In this document: piece after piece, positions 49,901-56,924 of the stretch
How the letters are laid out: every line of letters begins with the position of its first letter
Position numbering within the stretch: the stretch's first letter is position 1
Origin: a virus
Strand: one strand, 5' to 3'
IMG/VR virus record: IMGVR_UViG_3300030108_005940
Span: 1 to 60,765 of that record
DNA length: 60,765 nucleotides
Position numbers and translations under genes: made by a program
Notes under the pieces: model-generated
What the model was told of the DNA's origin: nothing
The model's database searches: none
The model's input: only the letters and a program-made list of their open reading frames with translations

Positions 49901-51421
49901 TTATTTAACCAAAATGCAGCTGCAGTTATATTAATAAACGGTACTGCTGGTACTAAGACTACAACATCTACAGGTGATGTTTCTACAGAAACTGATTCAA
50001 ATGAAAATTTAAATTTACCTGGTGTGGTAACTATCGATAGTTTAGGTGAGTCGGAAGACGGGGGGAGTATATCAATTATAAATGACACCGGGGATGATAT
50101 TAATGTTGAAGATTGGACAAGAGAAAATCAAGAGATTGTAGTAGATGTTGATAAGGTTGTTGTTATAACAACTAATGATGGTGAAACTAAAGACGGTACC
50201 ATAGAATCGATAGATGAAACAATACCATTTACAGGGGTAGATGAGGTAGAAATTGATTTAGATCCTTCTATAAGTATAACTCCCACAACCACATTAGCAC
50301 CTACAACAACTACAACTACAACTACAACTACAACACCAGAACCGACTACGACTCGGGCTCCTGTAATTACACCAGCGCTTACAACTACATTAGCGCCGAC
50401 AGTTACAACTACAACTACAACAACCACACCTACACCGACTACAACAACTACAACTACAACACCAGCACCGACTACAACACCTAAGGTAGGTTCACCGGTA
50501 GTTCAAACTACACAAAGACCTGATGGTGTAATTGAAACGGTAATTACCGGTTATACAACTCCAGTCCCTACAACTACTACAACTACAACAACTACTACAA
50601 CTACACCAGTTTCGCCAACATCTACAACTACAACAACACCTATACCAACTACAACACCTAAGGTAGGTGGACCTAATCCAGGATATACAACGCTTCCTCC
50701 TATCGTAACAACACCGGAACCACTTCGTGTTGGTTGTATGGATCCTGCCGCTATAAATTTCGATCCAACAGCAGAAATTGATGATGGTAGTTGTTTGTTT
50801 ATTAGTCAAACTACACCGGTCGCAACTACACCTTTTGTTGGTGAACCAAAACCTGGTTGTACTAATCCAAATGCTTTAAATTTTGATCCAACAGCTACTT
50901 TTGATGATGGGAGTTGCGTGTTTCCTATACCTCTTATACGTGGTTGTACAAATCCAGATGCATTAAACTTTAATCCACTTGCTATAGTTGATGATGGAAG
51001 TTGTAGGTTTCCTATAGTATTTGAGCCACCAGAAACACCAATACCGTATATACCTGCGAGGTGTAGAAAGCCGCCTAGAATACCACCTGGTGTAACTGAT
51101 ATCGGTGATCCACAGGATACGGATTATATACCACCTGCAGATGCCTTTGATAATATTGAAAATAGATTCGAATTAGAGGAACAAGCTAACGAGCCTATTA
51201 GAAGAATATTCCCTGCACCTATATTATCGCTGCAGCAGCCATTTAATTCAGATGTTAATTTTAATACGAATATAACTAAAAAGGTACCAACTCCATATGG
51301 GTTTACTACTGCACCTCCAACTGCAGATTCACCACTCTTTCAATCTTCTTCGCAAGCCGCGGCTTTAGGTACTACTATATGCCCACCGGAAGAAGAAAAT
51401 TGCAATACACTAGACTATTAA
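46949..51421 (+). CDS. giant Thr/Pro-rich fibre with beta-helix and Cys repeats
   Basis: A 1490-residue protein with mosaic structure. There are Thr/Pro-rich mucin-like stretches (about 190-470 and 1110-1255) with runs such as TTTTTTTPEPTTT. Four 17-residue units of TTRPLISVDVDSVVGIA type lie near residues 326-393. A right-handed parallel beta-helix (about 510-960) has typical ladders such as NITINAITFLG, ITNNVIDATPNTAIDV and GLEIAQNSKNIRFSNN; this fold often binds or cuts polysaccharide. Three Cys repeats near 1262-1352 follow the pattern C-x-[DN]-P-x-A-[IL]-NF-[DN]-P-x-A-x-x-DDGSC, known from surface proteins of Bacteroidetes. It is probably the main side fibre. Two glycosyltransferase genes follow. 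Confidence 0.75.
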   Translation: MATTPTPTTLRPSPVFRFQTDERFQNQYGNPFASWFDSSRNEPPGVIPTTIPPTTTQSPAISFSDVRVSNINTSAINPVPGDGGVENSYENATGTITVESIELDRPFSEKVEYVIYDVNGSKDQYGDPENFISGEAGVVVNDENKSIVQINDEITAIADPTNETGSMSVVVQLRDENYTTLTTIQTESNPVLITTTTTTTTTTRAPVITTTTTTPSPTTLPPVPRVGDDDAGEVGDTNYIPITTTTTTTRIPVLRPTTTTTTRPLISVDVDSIVGIATPEPTTTPIPPPFVDIGARQPDPVTSTTTRSPIYVDVDSVVKIPRFTTTTRPLISVDVDSVVGIASTRPPVYVDVDSVVGIATTRPLISVDVDSVVGIATTRPLISVDVDSVVGIATTTTQRPTTTRAPVLLTTTTTTTTTTQRPTTTRAPEVTTTTPEPTTTPIPSLRPPFVDIGARQPDPVTIAPEDNITATTEEEYLGIIEDEPSFIEEEIDPGESPSIIEEIREAGDLTAAQVTNQEDLIRALEFYSQIEIVDSFQLTQTVIVPDNTVITGYLNPIISTNTTAFWVQGSNVTLQGFTIQKLFGQETGRGVLVNHPSFSTGEPPSNITINAITFLGVGTSGRDKFGAIAVLGYNRLGLATIKNVKITNNVIDATPNTAIDVWEVEDLEITNNVVTNTQSGGKDNFGNGIRGDNIRNTTISDNTFTNTGRMGIEVLGGGAGGVPDGARVSSLYILNNVIEQFAVSNTRGFRAGISVSQGVNGAFVDGNFVNGANNTWNAGLEIAQNSKNIRFSNNTVRDVKDGLLCTAHCDTLFITDNEFVEIKRYGMQLFQNWNATITNNNILQSEAWRDTFYSNARSESFRRTNGIGCGIFIQQCNGIKVLSNIIEGVYEQKYDDAAIMFQSNYPTLEQANKLYYPSSSSGIELQREMVKYGLGVESYWNTFYGEPNVLANTKPIQNIAGGNTLISQVSPDRSNPLIPYGESLLFNQNAAAVILINGTAGTKTTTSTGDVSTETDSNENLNLPGVVTIDSLGESEDGGSISIINDTGDDINVEDWTRENQEIVVDVDKVVVITTNDGETKDGTIESIDETIPFTGVDEVEIDLDPSISITPTTTLAPTTTTTTTTTTTPEPTTTRAPVITPALTTTLAPTVTTTTTTTTPTPTTTTTTTTPAPTTTPKVGSPVVQTTQRPDGVIETVITGYTTPVPTTTTTTTTTTTTPVSPTSTTTTTPIPTTTPKVGGPNPGYTTLPPIVTTPEPLRVGCMDPAAINFDPTAEIDDGSCLFISQTTPVATTPFVGEPKPGCTNPNALNFDPTATFDDGSCVFPIPLIRGCTNPDALNFNPLAIVDDGSCRFPIVFEPPETPIPYIPARCRKPPRIPPGVTDIGDPQDTDYIPPADAFDNIENRFELEEQANEPIRRIFPAPILSLQQPFNSDVNFNTNITKKVPTPYGFTTAPPTADSPLFQSSSQAAALGTTICPPEEENCNTLDY
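47527..48265 (+). repeat. Thr-codon low-complexity tract 1 with nested repeats
   Basis: Long runs of ACA/ACT/ACC triplets coding for Thr, interrupted by tandem 51-bp units (about 47924-48128, four copies) whose last two copies differ by a single base in most of their length. Such tracts can change length by slippage or recombination. Confidence 0.85.
47810..48330 (+). repeat. 44-bp exact direct repeat pair
   Basis: Identical 44-bp copies at 47810-47853 and 48287-48330, coding for PPFVDIGARQPDPVT. Each follows a similar segment coding for PEPTTTPIP. Recombination between them would delete 477 bp in frame (159 codons). Confidence 0.9.
50280..50665 (+). repeat. Thr-codon low-complexity tract 2
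   Basis: A second run of ACA/ACT/ACC triplets with CCA/CCG, coding for TTTTTT and TPEPTTT-type segments in the distal part of the giant fibre gene, between the beta-helix and the Cys repeats. Confidence 0.85.
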
Positions 51422-51434
51422 TAATTATTTGTAA

Positions 51435-52265
51435 GTGAAAAAACTTACTATTGGAACATGTGTATATGATGATTTTGATGGCTTGTATTTTACAATACAA
51501 TCTATTAGACTTCAAAATCCGGAAATTTTAAATAGATTAGAATTTGTTGTTATTAACAATAACCCCTCATCTGACGAGGGTAAAGAGATACGTAGTTTTT
51601 TAGAATTAATAGATGAACCTGTTACATATTTAGAATTTTCAAAATATAATTCTCCATTTTTAAAAGGTAAAATATTTGACCTAGCTGAAACAGAATATGT
51701 TCTAGTATTAGATTCTCATGTACTCTTAGAGCCAGGTACTTTGAAAAAATTATTAGATTTTTACGATGAAAATAAAGATGACGGTAACTTACTACAGGGT
51801 CCTTTATTATATGATAACTTAGAAAATATAAGTACACATTTCGATTTATCTAAATGGGGTAGTGATATGTGGGGTGAATGGTCTGTAGACAAGAGGGGGT
51901 ATATTAAAAATGGTGAGCCATTTGAAATACCTGCTCAAGGAATGGGATTATTTTCATGCAGACGGGATAGTTGGTTAGGGTTTAATGAAAAATTTAGAGG
52001 TTTTGGTGGTGAAGAAGGATATATACACTGTAAGTATAGAAATGCAGGCAAAAAAGTATTATGTTTACCGTTTTTAAGATGGTTACATCGATTTAATAGA
52101 CCCGGTGGGCCGAAATTTAATCCAAGTTTACATGATAGATTTCGAAATTACATGATAGGTTTTCAAGAAATAGGAAGAGATACTAATGAAATTGTTAGTC
52201 GGTTTCAAGGAAGAATACCAGAAGAGTTTATAGACAGTGTTAAAAAAGAGTTAAATCTTTCATGA
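51435..52265 (+). CDS. GT-A glycosyltransferase with polypeptide-GalNAc-transferase-like motifs
   Basis: A 276-residue protein starting at GTG. It has the GT-A start LTIGTCVYDDFDGLYFTIQS, then the metal motif EYVLVLDSHVLLEPG with D93-x-H95. This D-x-H form, LDSH, is characteristic of polypeptide GalNAc-transferases (family GT27) instead of the usual DxD. The second half has GMGLFSCRRDSWLGFNEKFR followed by GFGGEEGY (189-196), as in the galactosyltransferase-type motif of GT27/GT7 enzymes, and then WLHRFNR. No membrane segment is present. It follows the Thr-rich fibre gene by 14 nt and overlaps the next glycosyltransferase (ATGA). The likely acceptor is a virion protein; this is inference. Confidence 0.72.
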   Translation: MKKLTIGTCVYDDFDGLYFTIQSIRLQNPEILNRLEFVVINNNPSSDEGKEIRSFLELIDEPVTYLEFSKYNSPFLKGKIFDLAETEYVLVLDSHVLLEPGTLKKLLDFYDENKDDGNLLQGPLLYDNLENISTHFDLSKWGSDMWGEWSVDKRGYIKNGEPFEIPAQGMGLFSCRRDSWLGFNEKFRGFGGEEGYIHCKYRNAGKKVLCLPFLRWLHRFNRPGGPKFNPSLHDRFRNYMIGFQEIGRDTNEIVSRFQGRIPEEFIDSVKKELNLS

Positions 52266-52999
52266 AGCTACTATGTATAACCCCTACATATGGTAGACCT
52301 ATAGAGTTATTACAAAATAGTTTAGCTTGTTTTTACTCTCAAACATATACTAATGCTGTGCAGATATATGTTGATGATACGTTTAACGGTAAAACAATTA
52401 GAGGTGATGGATTTGTGTTTATGCAAACAAGTATACGCTCATCTAGTCTATCTATAAAGCATGATATAGCTGTAGAATATGGTGAAAAGGAGTTTGGTAA
52501 TGTTGACGGTATTGTTATATGGGATGATGATGATATATATTTACCTAACCATCTAGAACATGTAGCTAATACACTACAGGAAGAAAATTCTTATTCATAT
52601 AATTCTAAAATATATGTAGCTTCAGATAATATTAATAAACCACATATCGAAAAAACTGGAAACAGTCGATTTCATGGAAGTTATGGTATATCTAAAGGTC
52701 TTTATAATAAAACTAGATGGGGACATACTCTTCGAATGGATTTTGATCTGCAGATGATTAATCGTTTAAAAACTACTGGTGTAGGTAAAGATCGATCTAA
52801 TCTCGGTGCTCCTACATATGTATATAGATGGCACGGGTCACAAGCGCATCATTGCTCAGGCGTTGCAAAAGGACCGGATGATAAAGATTGGTACTTTAAA
52901 ACACCTATAAAGCGAAACGGCTCCATTAATAATTTAAAAGCTATATATGATGATAATACTTTAAATATTAAAGATTACCTAACGAAGCTTCAACCTTAA
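52262..52999 (+). CDS. GT-A glycosyltransferase, family 2-like
   Basis: A 245-residue protein with the GT2 start MKLLCITPTYGRPIELLQNS and the metal-binding acidic cluster GIVIWDDDDIYLPNHLEH (DDDD at 88-91). The GT2 catalytic C-terminal part is short, with TYVYRWHGSQAHHCSGVAK. It is probably cytoplasmic and soluble. It overlaps the previous glycosyltransferase by 4 nt, so the two are made together and may act in sequence on one acceptor. The 3' end overlaps the convergent small gene by 32 nt. Confidence 0.75.
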   Translation: MKLLCITPTYGRPIELLQNSLACFYSQTYTNAVQIYVDDTFNGKTIRGDGFVFMQTSIRSSSLSIKHDIAVEYGEKEFGNVDGIVIWDDDDIYLPNHLEHVANTLQEENSYSYNSKIYVASDNINKPHIEKTGNSRFHGSYGISKGLYNKTRWGHTLRMDFDLQMINRLKTTGVGKDRSNLGAPTYVYRWHGSQAHHCSGVAKGPDDKDWYFKTPIKRNGSINNLKAIYDDNTLNIKDYLTKLQP

Positions 53000-53201
53000 G
53001 ATCATGCTTCATTGAGTGAAACCTTTCATCAATATATTTTTGAAACGCTAAGGGCTTAATCCATTTATCACTTTGTATATTTACATCCTCTTTACTGCCT
53101 ACAACTTCGAGAGCTTCAATTAAACATGCCCATCGAACTAGCTCATCAAATTCCATTGTCTTTGTAGTACCGTCTTTTAAATTAAAATCGTATGTTGTCA
53201 T
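52968..53201 (-). CDS. small protein of unknown function
   Basis: A 77-residue protein, starting TTYDFNLKDGTTKTMEFDEL and then mainly helical (VRWACLIEALEVVGS; FQKYIDERFHSMKHDLK). The family is not recognised. It shares the upstream element AAGGAACTATAATATA with the small gene at 26271-26552 and lacks a late box, which suggests early or middle expression. Its 3' end overlaps the convergent glycosyltransferase gene by 32 nt. Confidence 0.6.
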   Translation of the reverse strand: MTTYDFNLKDGTTKTMEFDELVRWACLIEALEVVGSKEDVNIQSDKWIKPLAFQKYIDERFHSMKHDLKVEASLGNL

Positions 53202-53214
53202 TATTATAATAAAG

Positions 53215-53230
53215 TATATTATAGTTCCTT
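53215..53230 (-). promoter_or_regulatory. shared promoter-like element, copy 2
   Basis: AAGGAACTATAATATA on the minus strand, 13 nt before the ATG at 53201, identical to 26561-26576. It overlaps the last codons and stop of the upstream gene. A further TATAATA lies just before the ATG. Confidence 0.45.
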
Positions 53231-53668
53231 TCCTTCTGTATATTCAGATATTATTTTAATACCTTCATCTGATATATTAGTAAATGCTTCACTAGTTTTA
53301 ACTGTGTCTATAGGTTGTGTAAGTAGAGTTGGTGTAATAGATATATCAATTTTAAATTCATTATTACATTTTTCACAAACATACGTATTATCTACATTTA
53401 AAAATATGTTTTCAGTAAAACTATAATTACCACACGGACAATCTATAGTTACTTCACTTAAATCAAAGAGTTGTTGCAATTCTCCTTCAAATTCAGCAGT
53501 TAAATTTTGAACTCTATTAATTTTTAAAGAAGAAAAAATAAAAGAAATAATAAACTGAACAACAAATGCTAGTGAAGTAGCTTCAAGAAAGCCTAAAAAG
53601 TTTCGAAAAGCAAATCCGAATAATATGGATATAATACCGGTAATTATTACCGATCGGAGAATAGTCAT
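53219..53668 (-). CDS. membrane-anchored zinc-ribbon protein
   Basis: A 149-residue protein with two N-terminal membrane helices (about 5-22, SVIITGIISILFGFAF; 31-48, TSLAFVVQFIISFIF). A cytoplasmic domain has a CxC...CxxC zinc ribbon (C77, C79, C98, C101; CPCGNYSF and YVCEKCNNEF). The end is acidic. The function is unknown; it could act at the host membrane. It starts within the last codons of the upstream late gene (4-nt overlap), so it is translated from the same late transcript. Confidence 0.65.
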   Translation of the reverse strand: MTILRSVIITGIISILFGFAFRNFLGFLEATSLAFVVQFIISFIFSSLKINRVQNLTAEFEGELQQLFDLSEVTIDCPCGNYSFTENIFLNVDNTYVCEKCNNEFKIDISITPTLLTQPIDTVKTSEAFTNISDEGIKIISEYTEGKEL

Positions 53669-53991
53669 ATAGCTATTTTAGCCATGTCTTCCGGAATATC
53701 AAGTATAAGTTCATTAATCTTATCAATTTTATTATTAATTTGATCTACTGCACCATCAGAAATACCTTTATTTCCCTTAGCATTAGCTAACATATTTCTT
53801 AATTCCGCTAAAGATACAAAGGTATTACCAAGAAGTTCATTCATATGTTGTAATTCATATGGTAAAATTGGAGGTGCCTTTTGATGCCTTTCATTATCTT
53901 TGTACATGTTTATTTGATCCTGTACATTCATATGAAAAGAAATAGGTTTATCTTCTGGTCCAACACTATAAGGAAATTCTGCTCCATCCAT
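53665..53991 (-). CDS. late protein of unknown function
   Basis: A 108-residue protein. The first 50 residues are polar (PYSVGPEDKPISFHMNVQDQ). Two helices follow (LPYELQHMNELLGNTFVSLAELRNML and DQINNKIDKINELILD), probably a coiled coil. The family is not recognised. The late box and 5-nt spacer are identical in sequence to those of the acidic repeat gene at 8452. It is divergent from the gene at 54024, with 32 bp between the start codons. Confidence 0.6.
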   Translation of the reverse strand: MDGAEFPYSVGPEDKPISFHMNVQDQINMYKDNERHQKAPPILPYELQHMNELLGNTFVSLAELRNMLANAKGNKGISDGAVDQINNKIDKINELILDIPEDMAKIAI

Positions 53992-53996
53992 GTAAT

Positions 53997-54002
53997 TATT
54001 TA
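53997..54002 (-). promoter_or_regulatory. late promoter box TAAATA
   Basis: TAAATA on the minus strand, 5 nt before the ATG at 53991, back to back with the box at 54013 (10 bp between the boxes). Confidence 0.75.
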
Positions 54003-54012
54003 TGCTAGAGAC

Positions 54013-54018
54013 TAAATA
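54013..54018 (+). promoter_or_regulatory. late promoter box TAAATA
   Basis: TAAATA 5 nt before the ATG at 54024. The geometry matches the divergent pair at 9498/9514. Confidence 0.75.
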
Positions 54019-54023
54019 ATTTT

Positions 54024-54458
54024 ATGACCAAATTCGAAAGACGTTTTTTTAAATCCTTAACTGAACAAAAAGAAGAGAGAGTAGCTTTTGAAGCTGAGCT
54101 TGATAAAGATACCGATGCTGGGGATTTTGATGTAGATGTAGATGTAGATGAAACAGTTGTAGATACAGATCCTGGGGTTAAGGCAGCTATTGCAGTTAAT
54201 GAAAGAAATGAAGCTATGAAAGAAGAGCTTAGAGGGTGGATAGGTAAGATGGAGACCTTTTTAGATTATTTAAATGGTGAAGAGCCTAATTCTATTCAAC
54301 AACAATTAGCTAATGCTGAGCCAGATACTATTTTCGATAGAATGAAAGCGTCAGAGCAAAGAAAATTAGCAAGAGTAGCGACAGAGTTAGCTGGTGTAAC
54401 TGAATCATTTAAAGGTTATTTAGCTCAAACCGGTAACTCTCAATTTAAATACGTCTGA
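54024..54458 (+). CDS. acidic late protein of unknown function
   Basis: A 144-residue protein. The N-terminus is basic (TKFERRFFKSLTEQKEER), then an Asp-rich run DFDVDVDVDETVVDTD (residues 34-49), then a helical part with ELRGWIGKMETFLDYLNGEE. The end AGVTESFKGYLAQTGNSQFK is also helical. A scaffold or internal head role would fit the composition, but the family is not recognised. It is a single-gene late transcript that ends at a terminator inside the convergent primase gene. Confidence 0.6.
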   Translation: MTKFERRFFKSLTEQKEERVAFEAELDKDTDAGDFDVDVDVDETVVDTDPGVKAAIAVNERNEAMKEELRGWIGKMETFLDYLNGEEPNSIQQQLANAEPDTIFDRMKASEQRKLARVATELAGVTESFKGYLAQTGNSQFKYV

Positions 54459-55501
54459 TTACGGTATTTTTTAATTTCAGATATTTTCACAATACCTTTG
54501 ATTCCGTCAAAGGTATTTTTTTGTATAAACTCCCATTTAATTTCATCTATACTACAAGCTATTGCAATATCATTAAAGTCTTTAAATCTTTTACCAAATT
54601 TTTCCGGCCAAATGAATACTCTTTCTCCCTGCTTTAAAAGTACTTCTGATTTAACTAATGATGCTTGATCAACCCATTGCGAATCAAGTATCCAAACCTT
54701 ATCATACCATTTTAAAGTATTATTAAGTTGTTCTTCTTGTCTCTGCGTAAATGACTTACCCCTCTCTGTAATACCGGCGACAGCTACAGAGTTTTTAGTA
54801 AAGAAGGCATTAATAGGTCCTTCAAAAATATAAACTTGATCATGGTCACTATTTACTTTATTAATATTAAATAAAGTTTTTTCTGCATTAACCTTACCAA
54901 GATATTTTGGTTTAGTTTTATTATCACGATCTAATACAGTTCTAGTTTGATAAAACTCAATATCATTAGATTCATTTATAAACGGTATTACAAGTCTATT
55001 TTTATGAACTTTATCTACTAACGATACAAATAAATTATCCGGTCGGTTAACAGCTGTATCTAATCTTCGTTCAGTAATAAGATGTCGAACAGCTGTAATA
55101 ACGTTGCTGTTAGTATAAAAGTCAAGCTGAAGCTTATCAGACAAATTAATACTATCCTTAGGTAAGGTACTGACTTCAAAGCTAGGTTTAACATCTTTAT
55201 CTCTTTCAATAATATCTTCAACACTCGGAACATATTCTTTTAACTCTTTAATTATATCCTCATTAGTACTACCAGAGACCTCTTTTATCCACCTTAACGG
55301 CTTTCCAGACCAACCGCAGTTATGACAGAATATATTATCATTTTTAGGTATATAGTAACATCTTCTCTTTTTACCTAACGACTGACCTTCCCTACATATC
55401 GGACAACTACATTGATAGACATTATTAAATTTATTATACTTAGGATAGAACCCTATTTCAAAAAATTTAAGTATAACAAAATCTTCAGGAAGCGATATCA
55501 T
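54440..55501 (-). CDS. gp61: DNA primase (T4 gp61-like)
   Basis: A 353-residue primase that makes RNA primers for lagging-strand synthesis. The N-terminal zinc site has C-x-C-P-x-C (31-36), C48 and FCHNCGW (C59, C62). The TOPRIM core is visible as VYIFEGPINAFF (E227) and KVWILDSQWVD (D273, where DxD is more usual). Length matches T4 gp61 (342). It starts within the last codons of the RNase H gene (17-nt overlap). The last codons lie under a terminator used by the convergent gene. Confidence 0.82.
   Translation of the reverse strand: MISLPEDFVILKFFEIGFYPKYNKFNNVYQCSCPICREGQSLGKKRRCYYIPKNDNIFCHNCGWSGKPLRWIKEVSGSTNEDIIKELKEYVPSVEDIIERDKDVKPSFEVSTLPKDSINLSDKLQLDFYTNSNVITAVRHLITERRLDTAVNRPDNLFVSLVDKVHKNRLVIPFINESNDIEFYQTRTVLDRDNKTKPKYLGKVNAEKTLFNINKVNSDHDQVYIFEGPINAFFTKNSVAVAGITERGKSFTQRQEEQLNNTLKWYDKVWILDSQWVDQASLVKSEVLLKQGERVFIWPEKFGKRFKDFNDIAIACSIDEIKWEFIQKNTFDGIKGIVKISEIKKYRNQTYLN
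54491..54522 (+). terminator. rho-independent terminator inside the primase coding region
   Basis: A perfect 10-bp inverted repeat (AATACCTTTG at 54491-54500, CAAAGGTATT at 54508-54517) with a 7-nt loop and a run of T after it on the plus strand. It ends the transcript of the gene at 54024 and lies antisense within the C-terminal codons of primase. Confidence 0.85.
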
Positions 55502-56369
55502 TTAGTTTATTATAAAGACTTTTCATGAAAAACAAATTATGCCAGTCTTCTTTTTTATCTAAAATTCTTTTAAAGGAGTACTCCTTACAATAATTTAGAA
55601 ATGTCTTATAGCATGCGTCTACTTTAACCTTTAATTGTGTCTTATAATATTCAGATTCTTCTGGTAGTTGCTCATACTTATCTAAGCAAAATATATCCGC
55701 ATTACGTTTAAATATTTCTTGTTGAGATTTATCAAGAATATAACCCGGGTCATCTAAGTACTTTTTAACTGACGCTTTACCGAAACGAGGGATACCAGGC
55801 ACATTATCAGATTTATCACCTGTTAAGCATTTTGCTGTATACCACTCTTCAACATTTTTATAGCCTGTTTCTTTTTCAAAAGATTGTAAATCAAAATATT
55901 TTTTTCGTATTGGGTCGTATAGCATACAATCCTCACATACTAGTTGTAAGAAATCTCTATCAACTGATATAATGACCTTATCACCCTCATGCTCTCTACA
56001 AATGTAAGCAACAATATCATCAGCTTCAAGCTGTGATGGAAAGATTGAATTGATACCCATTGACAATAAAATCGATTTTATTACTTCATTATTTTGATGT
56101 GGAGAAAGGTCTTTAGATCTATTACCCTTATAACCTTCAAATACTTCTTTACGTATATTAGGCTTATAGTCTTTTTTCTCATCCCATACAAATACTGTAC
56201 TATCGGGAACAAACTGCTTCACGTAGGAGCTCACCGCATTAAGCGTAAAGTATATATGAAAGTTACGAACTTGATCGTCTGAATGAGTATTAGTCTTTTT
56301 CGACTGTGTTTTCGCTGTATGAAACGTTCGGTGTATTAAGTTGTTGCCGTCTATTATTAGAGTTTTCAT
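55485..56369 (-). CDS. rnh: RNase H / 5'-3' exonuclease (T4 rnh-like, FEN family)
   Basis: A 294-residue flap endonuclease family protein, which removes RNA primers from lagging strands. Acidic metal sites are visible: IIDGNNLIHR (D7), then FVWDEKKDYK, EGYKGNR, QLEADDIVAY, SVDRDFLQLV and the helix-hairpin-helix segment TGDKSDNVPGIPRFGKASV. Length is close to T4 RNase H (305). It lies between a small gene with which it overlaps by 80 nt and the primase gene. Confidence 0.88.
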   Translation of the reverse strand: MKTLIIDGNNLIHRTFHTAKTQSKKTNTHSDDQVRNFHIYFTLNAVSSYVKQFVPDSTVFVWDEKKDYKPNIRKEVFEGYKGNRSKDLSPHQNNEVIKSILLSMGINSIFPSQLEADDIVAYICREHEGDKVIISVDRDFLQLVCEDCMLYDPIRKKYFDLQSFEKETGYKNVEEWYTAKCLTGDKSDNVPGIPRFGKASVKKYLDDPGYILDKSQQEIFKRNADIFCLDKYEQLPEESEYYKTQLKVKVDACYKTFLNYCKEYSFKRILDKKEDWHNLFFMKSLYNKLNDIAS

Positions 56370-56604
56370 TTTTTTTATATTGAGCCTCTACAACAGAGTA
56401 CACGTTTCTAGGTAGCTTCTCTATAAATTTAATTATATTAGAGTTCCTTCCGTTTTCAAATGACTCTTTTGGAACCTTAATATTTTCCATCGACGGTAAG
56501 GCTAAGCAGCCTACATAATCTTCTTTTGGCTCTACAATTGTAAACATTTGACCAACATAGTCTCCTGTTTCAACTGCATATACCTGTCTTTTACAATATT
56601 TCAT
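56290..56604 (-). CDS. small protein overlapping RNase H
   Basis: A 104-residue protein. Residues 1-50 look like a small beta barrel (MKYCKRQVYAVETGDYVGQM, then FTIVEPKEDYVGCLALPSME). A basic, Asn-rich C-terminal tail follows. The last 26 codons overlap the start of the RNase H gene in another frame (80 nt), which is unusually long for this genome. Its start overlaps the upstream gene by 14 nt. The family is not recognised; given its place, a replication accessory role is possible. Confidence 0.6.
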   Translation of the reverse strand: MKYCKRQVYAVETGDYVGQMFTIVEPKEDYVGCLALPSMENIKVPKESFENGRNSNIIKFIEKLPRNVYSVVEAQYKKNENSNNRRQQLNTPNVSYSENTVEKD

Positions 56605-56920
56605 CCGGACCTTGATTTAATCCTTTAATTGATTGAACTTCACTAGCAAAATATTTAAGAAGAAAGGAATTAAGCGCTTCAGATTGTTGTGGTGTAGCAG
56701 CAGTTTTTATGTCTATATGTCTGCCTTGAAAATCAAAACCTAATAAAATGTAAGAATCAAGATATTCAGCAATAATATTACCAATTCTTTGTGCTAAGTC
56801 TTTTCTCCGCTTAAAAACTTTTTTATCTTTCACAGTCTGTTTAAGCGCTTTTTCCACCATTTCTCTTAACTCTTCATCATCTTCTTGAAAAGGTAGTTCT
56901 TTCTCTTGATCATCTGACAT
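56591..56920 (-). CDS. small acidic protein in the replication cluster
   Basis: A 109-residue protein: an acidic start (SDDQEKELPFQEDDEELREM), a basic helix LKQTVKDKKVFKRRKDLAQR, then YILLGFDFQGRHIDIKTAAT and a final helix with LNSFLLKYF. It is the only gene inside the replication cluster with a late box 5 nt before its ATG. The family is not recognised. Confidence 0.6.
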   Translation of the reverse strand: MSDDQEKELPFQEDDEELREMVEKALKQTVKDKKVFKRRKDLAQRIGNIIAEYLDSYILLGFDFQGRHIDIKTAATPQQSEALNSFLLKYFASEVQSIKGLNQGPDEIL

Positions 56921-56924
56921 AATG

